A DNA stretch of 5,186 nt from Alphaproteobacteria bacterium (GTDB lineage Bacteria > Pseudomonadota > Alphaproteobacteria > CACIAM-22H2): contig VGEI01000273.1 in assembly GCA_016869415.1 (NCBI GenBank), positions 1-5,186 on the forward strand, in the 5' to 3' direction. Of the stretch, positions 1-4,460 are shown in pieces. Positions within the stretch are counted from its first letter, which is position 1. Each line of letters starts with the position of its first letter. The notes under the pieces were generated by a model. The model did no database searches, had not been told where the DNA came from, and was given only the letters and a program-made list of their open reading frames with translations. Position numbers and translations under genes: made by a program.

Positions 1-77
1 TCGGTGAGATCGGTCGGATAACGCTTGGTCTTCCGCTCGATCGCGGCCATGCGGCCTCGCGTCGTTCGTGTCCACAT
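1..77 (-). CDS. IS5-like family transposase, N-terminal fragment (cut by window edge)
   Basis: Reading leftward from the ATG at 77-75 gives 25 residues beginning MWTRTTRGRM and ending RYPTDLT, with the partial next codon (GA) compatible with Asp or Glu. The MWT-TTR opening followed by YPTDLTD is the usual start of IS5-like DDE transposases, which continue with a DEW-type segment before the catalytic domain. An in-frame TGA lies a few codons upstream, and the next ATG (50-48) is a less likely start because it would lose the conserved opening. No clear ribosome binding site is visible. The catalytic domain and the other IS end lie outside the window, so whether the copy is intact cannot be judged. 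The protein would catalyse cut-and-paste movement of the IS. Its orientation places the IS end somewhere to the right of 77, before the CRISPR array. Confidence 0.7.
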   Translation of the reverse strand, partial: MWTRTTRGRMAAIERKTKRYPTDLT

Positions 78-276
78 GCATAGGGTGAATCACGAACGCT
101 GCTTCGAGGGAATCCCCATTCTCAAACGGGCTCTTACGAACGGCTCCACCGCTTCACACATAGCGGAAGCCATCCTCAGGCGCGCCCCTGAAACTAAGAT
201 TTTCTCCGTCGCGCTCGGCAAATCGGAACGTCGCGCGTACTGGCGGAGCAGGCCAATCAAGCCGGCGAGCGATGTT
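78..276. other. Gene-free stretch between transposase start and CRISPR array; probably contains the IS end
   Basis: I find no convincing gene here. The ORFs crossing it run antisense to the transposase or into the CRISPR repeats. Two imperfect direct repeats lie at about 108-131 and 164-185; on the minus strand they share a GCxCGxxTGAGxATGG core (12 of 16 positions). One may mark the IS terminus, but the partner inverted repeat is outside the window. A short hairpin (TCAGG 176-180 / CCTGA 187-191) is also present. No clearly AT-rich CRISPR leader is evident. Confidence 0.4.
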
Positions 277-445
277 AGTTTAGCCGATGGGGGAGTTCGG
301 GCCAGCCGCAACCTCGCGGTCTTGTGGAGGTCGGGCGAGTAGAGTTTAGCCGATGGGGGAGTTCGGGCCAGCCGCAACCAACGTCGGCAACGAGAGCAAC
401 CTTGAGAAAGTTTAGCCGATGGGGGAGTTCGGGCCAGCCGCAACC
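277..445. CRISPR. CRISPR mini-array, three identical repeats and two spacers, no cas genes nearby
   Basis: An identical 37-nt block occurs at 277-313, 343-379 and 409-445 with an exact period of 66 nt. It begins AGTTTAGCCGATGGGGG and ends GGCCAGCCGCAACC on the plus strand. The two spacers, 314-342 and 380-408, are 29 nt each and unrelated to one another. Taken as 36-nt repeats with 30-nt spacers, the geometry is that of type II (and some type I/V) arrays. On the minus strand the repeat starts GGTTGCGGCTGG and ends CTAAACT, which as far as I recall resembles alphaproteobacterial type II-C repeats. A short internal stem (295-300 with 306-312, one bulge) is possible. No cas gene and no tracrRNA-like anti-repeat was found in the window, so the strand of transcription is unknown. 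All three repeats are identical, so the array is not decayed. Confidence 0.85.
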
Positions 446-513
446 TGTCGAACTCAACAGGTCGCACAGTTCGCGGAGGTGCGTGACGGTGCGCGGCGCT
501 GTTCGGAAAACTG

Positions 514-542
514 TTGACAAGTTGAAACCTCGCGCAGATATT
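514..542 (+). promoter_or_regulatory. Candidate sigma-70 promoter for the alpA-like gene
   Basis: A perfect TTGACA (514-519) is followed after 17 nt by GATATT (537-542), which matches four of six -10 consensus bases. Transcription would begin near 549, giving a leader of roughly 145 nt before the alpA-like ATG at 694. That leader holds the structured element at 598-660. Nothing else recognisable lies between the CRISPR array end (445) and this leader; bases 446-597 contain no gene that I can support. Confidence 0.5.
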
Positions 543-597
543 TGATCGCGGTCGCGTTGCATGACGCAGCGCCCCACGCCCCCCTCACGGGACAAGG

Positions 598-660
598 CAC
601 GGATGGACGGCTCTTCGGAGCCGATCCATGGATAGTCCAACCCTGGACTTCCCATCCGTG
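598..660 (+). promoter_or_regulatory. Structured leader element: three-way-junction-like RNA fold or compound operator upstream of alpA-like gene
   Basis: Three nested perfect stems can form together. The outer stem pairs CACGGATGG (598-606) with CCATCCGTG (652-660), 9 bp. An inner hairpin pairs CGGCTC (608-613) with GAGCCG (618-623) around a TTCG tetraloop. A second inner hairpin pairs AGTCCA (634-639) with TGGACT (644-649) around ACCC. The joining segment ATCCATGGAT (624-633) is itself a perfect 10-bp palindrome. An alternative pairing of ATGGA (603-607) with TCCAT (625-629) would lengthen the TTCG hairpin and break the outer stem, so two folds compete. No U tract follows, so it is not a classical terminator. 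It may act as RNA in the 5' leader, as a small RNA, or as DNA dyads bound by a regulator. Confidence 0.55.
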
Positions 661-693
661 TCCGGGTGGTCAGTCCGCCAGATGAGGCCCGAC

Positions 694-954
694 ATGACCA
701 ACCCCTCCCCGTCTCCCACCTTCGACCCGAGCCGCTTCTACACGTCCGCCCAGCTGCGCGAGGCCTTGGGCGCCAGCGACATGACGCTGCGCCGCTGGCA
801 GGCTTCCGGCCGGCTGCCCCAGCACGTCCAGATGGGCGGCCCGCGTGGCCGCAGGCTCTGGTCTGGCGCGGATCTGAACGCGCACCTGGCGAACGCGCCA
901 CGCGGCTCCGCGAACGTCCGCGGCATCGCCCCGTCGAGCACCATCGGAAAGTGA
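694..954 (+). CDS. AlpA/MerR-type helix-turn-helix regulator, small
   Basis: The product is an 86-aa probable DNA-binding protein. After a Pro/Ser-rich first 14 residues comes FYTSAQLREALGASDMTLRR (15-34), a helix-turn-helix of the excisionase/AlpA type. The segment that follows, WQASGRLPQHVQMGG (35-49), then RGRRLW and a final helix, forms the usual wing. AlpA-like proteins activate or repress integrase, excision and replication genes in prophages, satellites and plasmids. I chose the ATG at 694 because TGAGG (683-687) sits 6 nt upstream. The in-frame ATG at 628 would add 22 residues but lies inside the structured element at 598-660 and lacks a ribosome binding site. The roughly 18 C-terminal residues look disordered. 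A strong hairpin follows the stop by one base, and the RepA-like gene lies 126 bp downstream on the same strand. Confidence 0.8.
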   Translation: MTNPSPSPTFDPSRFYTSAQLREALGASDMTLRRWQASGRLPQHVQMGGPRGRRLWSGADLNAHLANAPRGSANVRGIAPSSTIGK

Positions 955-955
955 A

Positions 956-985
956 ACAGCCCGGCGCGTGTTGGCGCCGGGCTGT
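956..985 (+). terminator. Strong hairpin after alpA-like gene, possible terminator without U tract
   Basis: ACAGCCCGGCGC (956-967) pairs perfectly with GCGCCGGGCTGT (974-985) around a 6-nt loop, starting one base after the TGA stop. No run of T follows on the plus strand; on the minus strand the hairpin is followed by TTTCACTTTCC. The stem may reduce read-through into the RepA-like gene or stabilise the alpA message. A further 8-bp dyad (GTCGTGCT 984-991 with AGCACGAC 1023-1030) overlaps its right edge. Confidence 0.5.
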
Positions 986-1080
986 CGTGCTGCGATCACT
1001 CAAGAAGTCCCGCACGCAAAGTAGCACGACGTCCGCTTCGCCACCAACTGCGCCGGTCCTCGAGTCAGGAGAACCGGAAC

Positions 1081-2655
1081 ATGACCACGAAGCTGAAAGC
1101 AGCACCCGACAACCCGGATGGCACTTGCCTTCCCGGTGACCTCGTTCGGGTCGAGGTGCTGGCCGAGATCACGCGCCAGGACGGCAAGCCGTTGACCGAC
1201 GCTGAGACGCAGGACTTGTGGACGCCCCGCGATCACCCCGAACCCGACTTAGGTATCATTGACGTCTGGTGGGATGACGACTTCGGAGCGCCGCCAGAGG
1301 TCGGCGCCGCGTCGATCAACCGCCAGGACTTGGAATGGACATGGCACGAAGTCTACGGCGCCCAGCGAATACCGCGCGCACGCGGAACAAAAGGGTCGAA
1401 CAGGTGCGACAACCTCGTCGAACTGTACGGCTACTGCCGCGAAGAGGATGCGCCCGCCATGCTCCGCTTGCTCGCGCGGGATTGGCATGTCGGCAATGTG
1501 CTGGTGACGCCGCTAGAGTACTACGGCTGCCCGGTGGCTTGGCTGTCGCGCATCTCAAACGACAATCTGGACGATTACTGGAGCGATGAGACTTTCGAGG
1601 GGTCTCGCAGACCCTCAACGTCCGCCGCCCGGATCGCAGAACTCACCGAGATCGCGGACATGGTCGGCAACAACGCCACCTGGTTCTCGAAGCTGGCGAA
1701 CCCAGCACCGACACCACCCGCGCCGCGGTTCCTCGTCGAAGGGCTGGTGCCGATCGGCAACGTCACGCTGCTGGCCGCCGCGCGAAAGGTCGGCAAGTCC
1801 ACGCTGCTGACCGAGCTCGCCGTGACCGTCGCGCAACGCGGCGGCCAATGGTGCGGCTTCACGGTTCCGAAGGCCGCCTGCAACGGCTTCGCGGTCTACC
1901 TCGCCGGCGAGGACACCGACGAAGTCCATGCGCGCATCAACGCCCAAGATCCACTTGGACGGCCCGCCCGGCTGATCGTACCGCCGCGAAGCGGCAAGCC
2001 GCTGGGAGACCTGCTGGACGAGATCAGCACTCTTGCGATCGCCCTATTGGTGGTCGATCCAGCGCGCGCCTTCATGATCGGCGACGAGGACTCGAGCGAT
2101 GCCGGCAACACGTTCTTTCGCCAGATCGAAGACTTCGTGCAGGCCAAGCAATGCGCCGCGATCGTCGCCCAGCATCTCAAAAAGGATGCCGCGCCGCGAA
2201 CGATCAACGAGATCCCCGGCTACGTGAGAGGAACCGGCGTATTCCTCGACCGGCCGCGCGTGATCCTGGGCATGGTGCGCGCAGGCGAGCACACGCTGAT
2301 CGGCATCCCGGCGCCGACCGGCGATCCGCTCCACAATTTCAGACAGTCGATCATGTTCTCGGGCCAGCGTCGGTTAACGCGCGACGAGGCCACCATGCGC
2401 CACCTGCCGGCCGACCAAGGTGCGGTTGTCGATACCGCCGCCAATTATGCCGTCCTGGCCGCCGTCAGAAGGCTCAACGCCGAGGGGCGGCCGGTATCGC
2501 GCACGGGAAAATCCGGGATTTACGAGATCGGCCCGGAGGAAATCCGCGGTTTCAGCCGACAGAAGGTGCGCGCGGCGGCCGATGCGCTGATCGACGCCGG
2601 GAAATTGCTCGACAATTCCGGCGAATTAATCGCCGCAGCGCCCCGTGCGGCGTGA
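1081..2655 (+). CDS. RepA-like P-loop ATPase (AAA_25/RecA fold), probable replicative helicase or initiator
   Basis: The 524-aa product starts at an ATG preceded 9 nt upstream by AGGAG (1067-1071). Residues 1-215 are a region I cannot assign. Residues 216-420 form a RecA-type ATPase: Walker A AARKVGKST (233-241), then VYLAGEDT (272-279), Walker B ALLVVDPAR (321-329; Asp326), a motif AIVAQHLKK (360-368) with the histidine typical of RepA/AAA_25 proteins, and YVRGTGVFLDRPR (381-393). The C-terminal part (about 455-515) contains a likely winged-helix segment, IRGFSRQKVRAAADALIDAG. The Walker A is slightly non-canonical, with Ala where the first Gly is usual. RepA of RSF1010 is a hexameric helicase of this fold, and mobile-element relatives often pair it with DNA-binding domains. 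The iteron cluster immediately downstream supports a replication role. Helicase activity itself is inferred. Confidence 0.8.
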   Translation: MTTKLKAAPDNPDGTCLPGDLVRVEVLAEITRQDGKPLTDAETQDLWTPRDHPEPDLGIIDVWWDDDFGAPPEVGAASINRQDLEWTWHEVYGAQRIPRARGTKGSNRCDNLVELYGYCREEDAPAMLRLLARDWHVGNVLVTPLEYYGCPVAWLSRISNDNLDDYWSDETFEGSRRPSTSAARIAELTEIADMVGNNATWFSKLANPAPTPPAPRFLVEGLVPIGNVTLLAAARKVGKSTLLTELAVTVAQRGGQWCGFTVPKAACNGFAVYLAGEDTDEVHARINAQDPLGRPARLIVPPRSGKPLGDLLDEISTLAIALLVVDPARAFMIGDEDSSDAGNTFFRQIEDFVQAKQCAAIVAQHLKKDAAPRTINEIPGYVRGTGVFLDRPRVILGMVRAGEHTLIGIPAPTGDPLHNFRQSIMFSGQRRLTRDEATMRHLPADQGAVVDTAANYAVLAAVRRLNAEGRPVSRTGKSGIYEIGPEEIRGFSRQKVRAAADALIDAGKLLDNSGELIAAAPRAA

Positions 2656-2665
2656 TCTGGCCACC

Positions 2666-2827
2666 CGTTGCCGGCCGTTGCCGGCAACGCTTGGCAACGG
2701 CCGGCAACGGCTTGGCAACGACAAGCCCGAAATCGGCCAAGACATTGAAAACATTGGTATTTTCGTTGCCGGCAACGAAACGGGGTGAACTAGCTAAACC
2801 ATTGATATAAAATGCTTTTTCGTTGCC
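2666..2827. repeat. Iteron-like cluster of GGCAACG/CGTTGCC heptamers, candidate replication origin
   Basis: Nine exact copies of one heptamer lie behind the RepA-like gene. CGTTGCC is at 2666, 2676, 2764 and 2821; GGCAACG is at 2683, 2693, 2703, 2714 and 2771. The starts at 2666/2676 and 2683/2693/2703/2714 are spaced 10, 10, 10 and 11 bp, placing the sites on one face of the helix. Copies at 2676-2689 and 2764-2777 form inverted pairs. The interval 2741-2820 is markedly AT-richer than its surroundings, as expected of a DNA-unwinding element. Together with the upstream ATPase this is the layout of an iteron origin. The alternative is an autoregulatory operator. No gene is supported between 2656 and 2911. 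Confidence 0.6.
2761..2780. repeat. Perfect 20-bp palindrome within the iteron cluster
   Basis: Two heptamers face each other without a gap and are flanked by TTT/AAA, giving a fully symmetric TTTCGTTGCCGGCAACGAAA. It is separated from the phased group by about 40 bp of AT-rich DNA. Such a site would suit a dimeric protein, as an operator or as the inverted-repeat element that often accompanies iterons. Confidence 0.7.
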
Positions 2828-2838
2828 AGTCACCTTAA

Positions 2839-2865
2839 GAGAGAGTGCCTCTCTGGCCCTCTCTC
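2839..2865 (+). promoter_or_regulatory. Alternating purine/pyrimidine hairpins upstream of the 55-aa gene
   Basis: AGAGAG (2840-2845) can pair either with CTCTCT (2849-2854), making a tight hairpin, or, as GAGAGAG (2839-2845), with CTCTCTC (2859-2865), making a longer-range one. The two are mutually exclusive. They lie 47-73 nt before the ATG at 2912, in its probable leader. No open reading frame or U tract is associated. Regulatory use is speculative. Confidence 0.3.
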
Positions 2866-2911
2866 AGTTAACAGACCGGCGCAACCCTGGGGATGATGGA
2901 CGGAGGACAAC

Positions 2912-3079
2912 ATGCAGACAGCGGCCGACATGCGGGCGAACAAGTCGAAGCCGAATTACCGACCGGGATACGTCGTGGTCGAGCCCGGCGAGACCATTCT
3001 CGAAGCCGTGGCGCGGTGGCACAAAACCCATGGCCGGTATTTCCTGCAGGACCGACTCGAAAACCCGGTTGCAGCCTGA
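2912..3079 (+). CDS. Small hypothetical protein, 55 aa
   Basis: A strong ribosome binding site, GGAGGA (2902-2907), precedes the ATG by 4 nt. The protein begins MQTAADMRANKSKPNYRPGY, continues VVVEPGETILEAVARW and ends with HKTHGRYF and a short acidic tail. Third codon positions are G/C-rich as in the neighbours. The first 18 residues are basic and probably flexible; about 27-37 forms an amphipathic helix. There are no cysteines, membrane segments or signal peptide, and I do not recognise the family. It lies between the iteron cluster and a strong hairpin that begins 7 nt after its stop, as an independent small transcription unit. Small genes in this position in mobile elements are often copy-control, accessory DNA-binding or phage-interference factors, but nothing here decides between these. 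Confidence 0.65.
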   Translation: MQTAADMRANKSKPNYRPGYVVVEPGETILEAVARWHKTHGRYFLQDRLENPVAA

Positions 3080-3086
3080 CCGACTC

Positions 3087-3118
3087 GGCGACGGCAACGG
3101 TCTGGCGTTGCCGTCGCC
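3087..3118. terminator. Hairpin between converging genes, possible bidirectional terminator carrying the heptamer pair
   Basis: GGCGACGGCAACG (3087-3099) pairs perfectly over 13 bp with CGTTGCCGTCGCC (3106-3118) around GTCTGG. It lies 7 nt after the stop of the 55-aa gene and 11 nt beyond the stop of the minus-strand gene ending at 3130, a natural place for a two-way terminator. There is no U tract on either side. Each arm contains the GGCAACG/CGTTGCC heptamer found in the iteron cluster, so it could instead be an outlying site for the same protein. Confidence 0.5.
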
Positions 3119-3129
3119 CATTGGTCACT

Positions 3130-3552
3130 TCACCGATACATCCAAGCCCTCGCCGCCGGCGCGGCCGCGAAGAGCTCGAGGGCGTGGGCCTCGAGCCGGT
3201 CGATCCTTCCCCGCGTCCCCGTGGCCGCCTTCGCGTAGGCCACGACGTCCTGCACCAGGCGATCGCCCTGGTCGAAGATCCAGCCGCGCAGCCGGTCCTC
3301 GAGGTGTAGGTCCCACGCCAGCATCGCCCCGCCTTCCATCGCGCGCAGCTGGGCCATGCGGGCGTCGAGGCGGGCGATCCTCGCCTTCAACCCGCGGGCG
3401 GTGGTGCGTGTGCTGGTGCTGCCGATCGACAGGGCGGTGGTCCTCCGGGTGCTGGCCGGCGGGATGCCGGCACGCGACGGCAGCATGAGTCCGCGGGGCC
3501 ACGCTGTCCGCCTTGGACTTCGCAACACGGTGCGCTTTCCCCAACGGGCCAC
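3130..3552 (-). CDS. Hypothetical protein, coiled-coil-like, C-terminal part of a possibly disrupted gene
   Basis: Read leftward from the GTG at 3552 this is 140 aa. The second half is convincing coding sequence: LKARIARLDARMAQLRAMEG is a heptad-like helix, followed by MLAWDLHLEDRLRGWIF and DQGDRLVQDVVAYAKAATG, then a Leu/Ala-rich end, AWMYR. I do not recognise the family. The start is uncertain: neither the GTG at 3552 nor the ATG at 3486 has a good ribosome binding site, and G/C preference at third positions is clear only downstream of about 3486. The same frame stays open, and looks coding, up to a stop at 3733-3735, suggesting this is the downstream part of a longer gene. It converges with the 55-aa gene across the 3087-3118 hairpin. 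No signal peptide or membrane segment is visible. Confidence 0.55.
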   Translation of the reverse strand: MARWGKRTVLRSPRRTAWPRGLMLPSRAGIPPASTRRTTALSIGSTSTRTTARGLKARIARLDARMAQLRAMEGGAMLAWDLHLEDRLRGWIFDQGDRLVQDVVAYAKAATGTRGRIDRLEAHALELFAAAPAARAWMYR

Positions 3553-3892
3553 GACGGCGCCGGCGAGGTGCGTTTTCGTGCTGGCTGACCGGCCGCCTAG
3601 CGCATGGGCGTGAAGCCGGGCGGGCCCGGCCTCGAGCCGGGCGGCGCGTCGAGCCGCGGGCGCCTCGAGGCCGCCGATCGGCTGGCACCAGATGTACCGA
3701 CTGGTGGTTACGCTGCCGTCCTGCGCGCGTTCTTAACGGGTTACGTGGCTCCAGCAGCGCCAACGTCGCGTGGAAGTAGCGAAGGAGTAGCAGCAGCAGG
3801 CTTTCCGGCGTCCTCGAGGCCGCCGCGGGCCGGCCCCCAGGGGTGGCCTCGATGCCGCGAAAGACCGGTGCGGGGGTGGGGTGGGCGCCCAC
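3553..3892 (-). pseudogene. Upstream part of the minus-strand gene, apparently broken by a frameshift near 3724-3729
   Basis: In the frame of the downstream ORF, the segment from 3732 to 3553 encodes protein-like sequence (DGSVTTSRYIWCQPIGGLEA, then an Arg/Ala/Leu-rich stretch) with no start codon before the TAA at 3735-3733. A second frame, open from a GTG at 3892, encodes SLLLLLLRYFHATLALLEPR and NPLRTRA, and stops being coding-like just where the first begins. The switch falls in a CGCGCG run (plus-strand 3724-3729). Restoring one CG pair would join the two as RNPLRTRAQDGSVTTSR. This is consistent with a single gene inactivated by dinucleotide slippage, a sequencing error, or less likely programmed frameshifting. 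Product unknown. The first 25 residues from the GTG may not be coding. Confidence 0.4.
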
Positions 3893-3944
3893 AACCGAGG
3901 CCGGCGGCCTCTGGCCCTACCCCTCGGATTTTTTCCGCAATGCC

Positions 3945-3975
3945 TTGCTATAGATGTTTCGATTTTCTCTATAAA
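3945..3975 (+). promoter_or_regulatory. Candidate promoter in an AT-rich island before the GcrA-like gene
   Basis: Bases 3925-4005 are strikingly AT-rich in an otherwise GC-rich window. TTGCTA (3945-3950) and TATAAA (3970-3975) are separated by 19 nt, slightly long for sigma-70. An 8-bp direct repeat, GATTTTCT, occurs at 3961-3968 and 3991-3998, flanking the -10 and likely start region, and could be an operator. The rightward genes beginning at 4048 are the probable targets. The leftward gene, starting near 3892 or 3552, could also be served from here. Confidence 0.45.
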
Positions 3976-4047
3976 ATACTGTTACAGATAGATTTTCTGT
4001 TGTCCAACCCTTGCCGACCCAATGGTTTTCGCCCACAATGCGAAACC

Positions 4048-4275
4048 ATGATTTCCGACGACCCGAAGCGTTGTCGCTGGATCGACGGCGACCCCCGCGG
4101 CCCGACCGGCCGCCAATGCCCCGAGCGGGTGGCACCCATGCGCCCCTACTGCCCGGGCCACATGCGCCGGGCCTACAAGCCTGCCGTGCCCCGCGTGGTG
4201 GGCGAGCTCGACGTCGATGCCCGGACCACCCGGGCGATCCCTGCGCCGCTGCCGGCGCCCGACCCGTTCGCCTGA
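4048..4275 (+). CDS. Small GcrA-C-terminal-domain-like protein, 75 aa
   Basis: After MISDDPKR the protein carries CRWIDGDPRGPTGRQC, then ERVAPMRPYCPGHMRRAYKP, and ends in a Pro/Ala-rich tail. Cys9, Cys24, Cys35 and His38 give C-x14-C-x10-C-x2-H. This pattern, with CRW-x2-GDP and RPYC-x2-H, matches the C-terminal domain of the alphaproteobacterial cell-cycle regulator GcrA. GcrA also has an N-terminal helix-turn-helix that recognises methylated GANTC sites; its C-terminal region contacts sigma-70. Here the N-terminal DNA-binding part is missing. The frame is open upstream to 3604, but that extension is low-complexity and crosses the AT-rich promoter, so I take the ATG at 4048, although its ribosome binding site is weak. 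Its stop overlaps the next ATG as TGATG, implying translational coupling. Sigma binding without DNA binding is an inference. Confidence 0.65.
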   Translation: MISDDPKRCRWIDGDPRGPTGRQCPERVAPMRPYCPGHMRRAYKPAVPRVVGELDVDARTTRAIPAPLPAPDPFA

Positions 4276-4460
4276 TGGCCGCCCCTGGCGCAATTGCCGA
4301 CATCGTCAGCCGCATCCGCAAGCCGGTGCCTGCCGTCGTCCAGGTGGCCGCGGCGCGCGGCCCATGGACGCCTCCGAGCTTGGCCGGCTCGAGGCGCTGC
4401 TCGAGCGCCAGGTCGGCGCGGACCTCGACGTCGTCCTCGACCGCTTCGAGGCGAGGTTGA
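4275..4460 (+). CDS. Hypothetical short ORF translationally coupled to the GcrA-like gene
   Basis: The ATG at 4275-4277 shares a base with the preceding stop. The first 30 codons (MAAPGAIADIVSRIRKPVPA, then VVQVAAARG) have the G/C-rich third positions of real coding sequence in this window. From about 4364 onward this frame becomes Ser/Arg-rich and loses that signal, while the next frame gains it. So either a short protein has a C-terminal tail read through the following gene, or it is the first part of a protein completed in the next frame after a frameshift. No known family is recognisable. If the ORF is complete, the product is 61 aa, basic, with no cysteines in its first half. Confidence 0.45.
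   Translation: MAAPGAIADIVSRIRKPVPAVVQVAAARGPWTPPSLAGSRRCSSARSARTSTSSSTASRRG

Noticed and set aside
25..342. 105-aa plus-strand ORF at the left edge
   Set aside because: It is antisense to the recognisable transposase start, runs into the first CRISPR repeat, and has no ribosome binding site or family resemblance.
90..467. 125-aa minus-strand ORF with repeated LRLARTPPSAKL
   Set aside because: Again a translation of the CRISPR repeats, overlapping spacers that share no coding pattern.
628..693. Longer start (ATG 628) for the alpA-like gene
   Set aside because: No ribosome binding site, and it lies inside the structured element. The ATG at 694 has TGAGG at good spacing and begins nearer the helix-turn-helix.
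275..1105. 276-aa minus-strand ORF containing a repeated CGWPELPHRLN peptide
   Set aside because: The peptide repeat is the CRISPR repeat translated. The rest is an Arg/Ser-rich antisense shadow of the alpA-like gene.
1848..2810. 320-aa plus-strand ORF overlapping the RepA-like gene
   Set aside because: Arg-rich shadow in a second frame of the RepA-like coding sequence; it continues into the iteron cluster.
3065..3086. GGTTGCAGCCTGACC, looking like a possible tracrRNA anti-repeat to the CRISPR repeat
   Set aside because: Only the first six bases match continuously. It is the end of the 55-aa coding sequence and lacks the extended complementarity that a tracrRNA needs.
3604..4047. N-terminal extension of the GcrA-like protein from 3604
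   Set aside because: Low-complexity Gly/Pro/Arg sequence antisense to the minus-strand gene, crossing the probable promoter. It shows no GcrA N-terminal helix-turn-helix.
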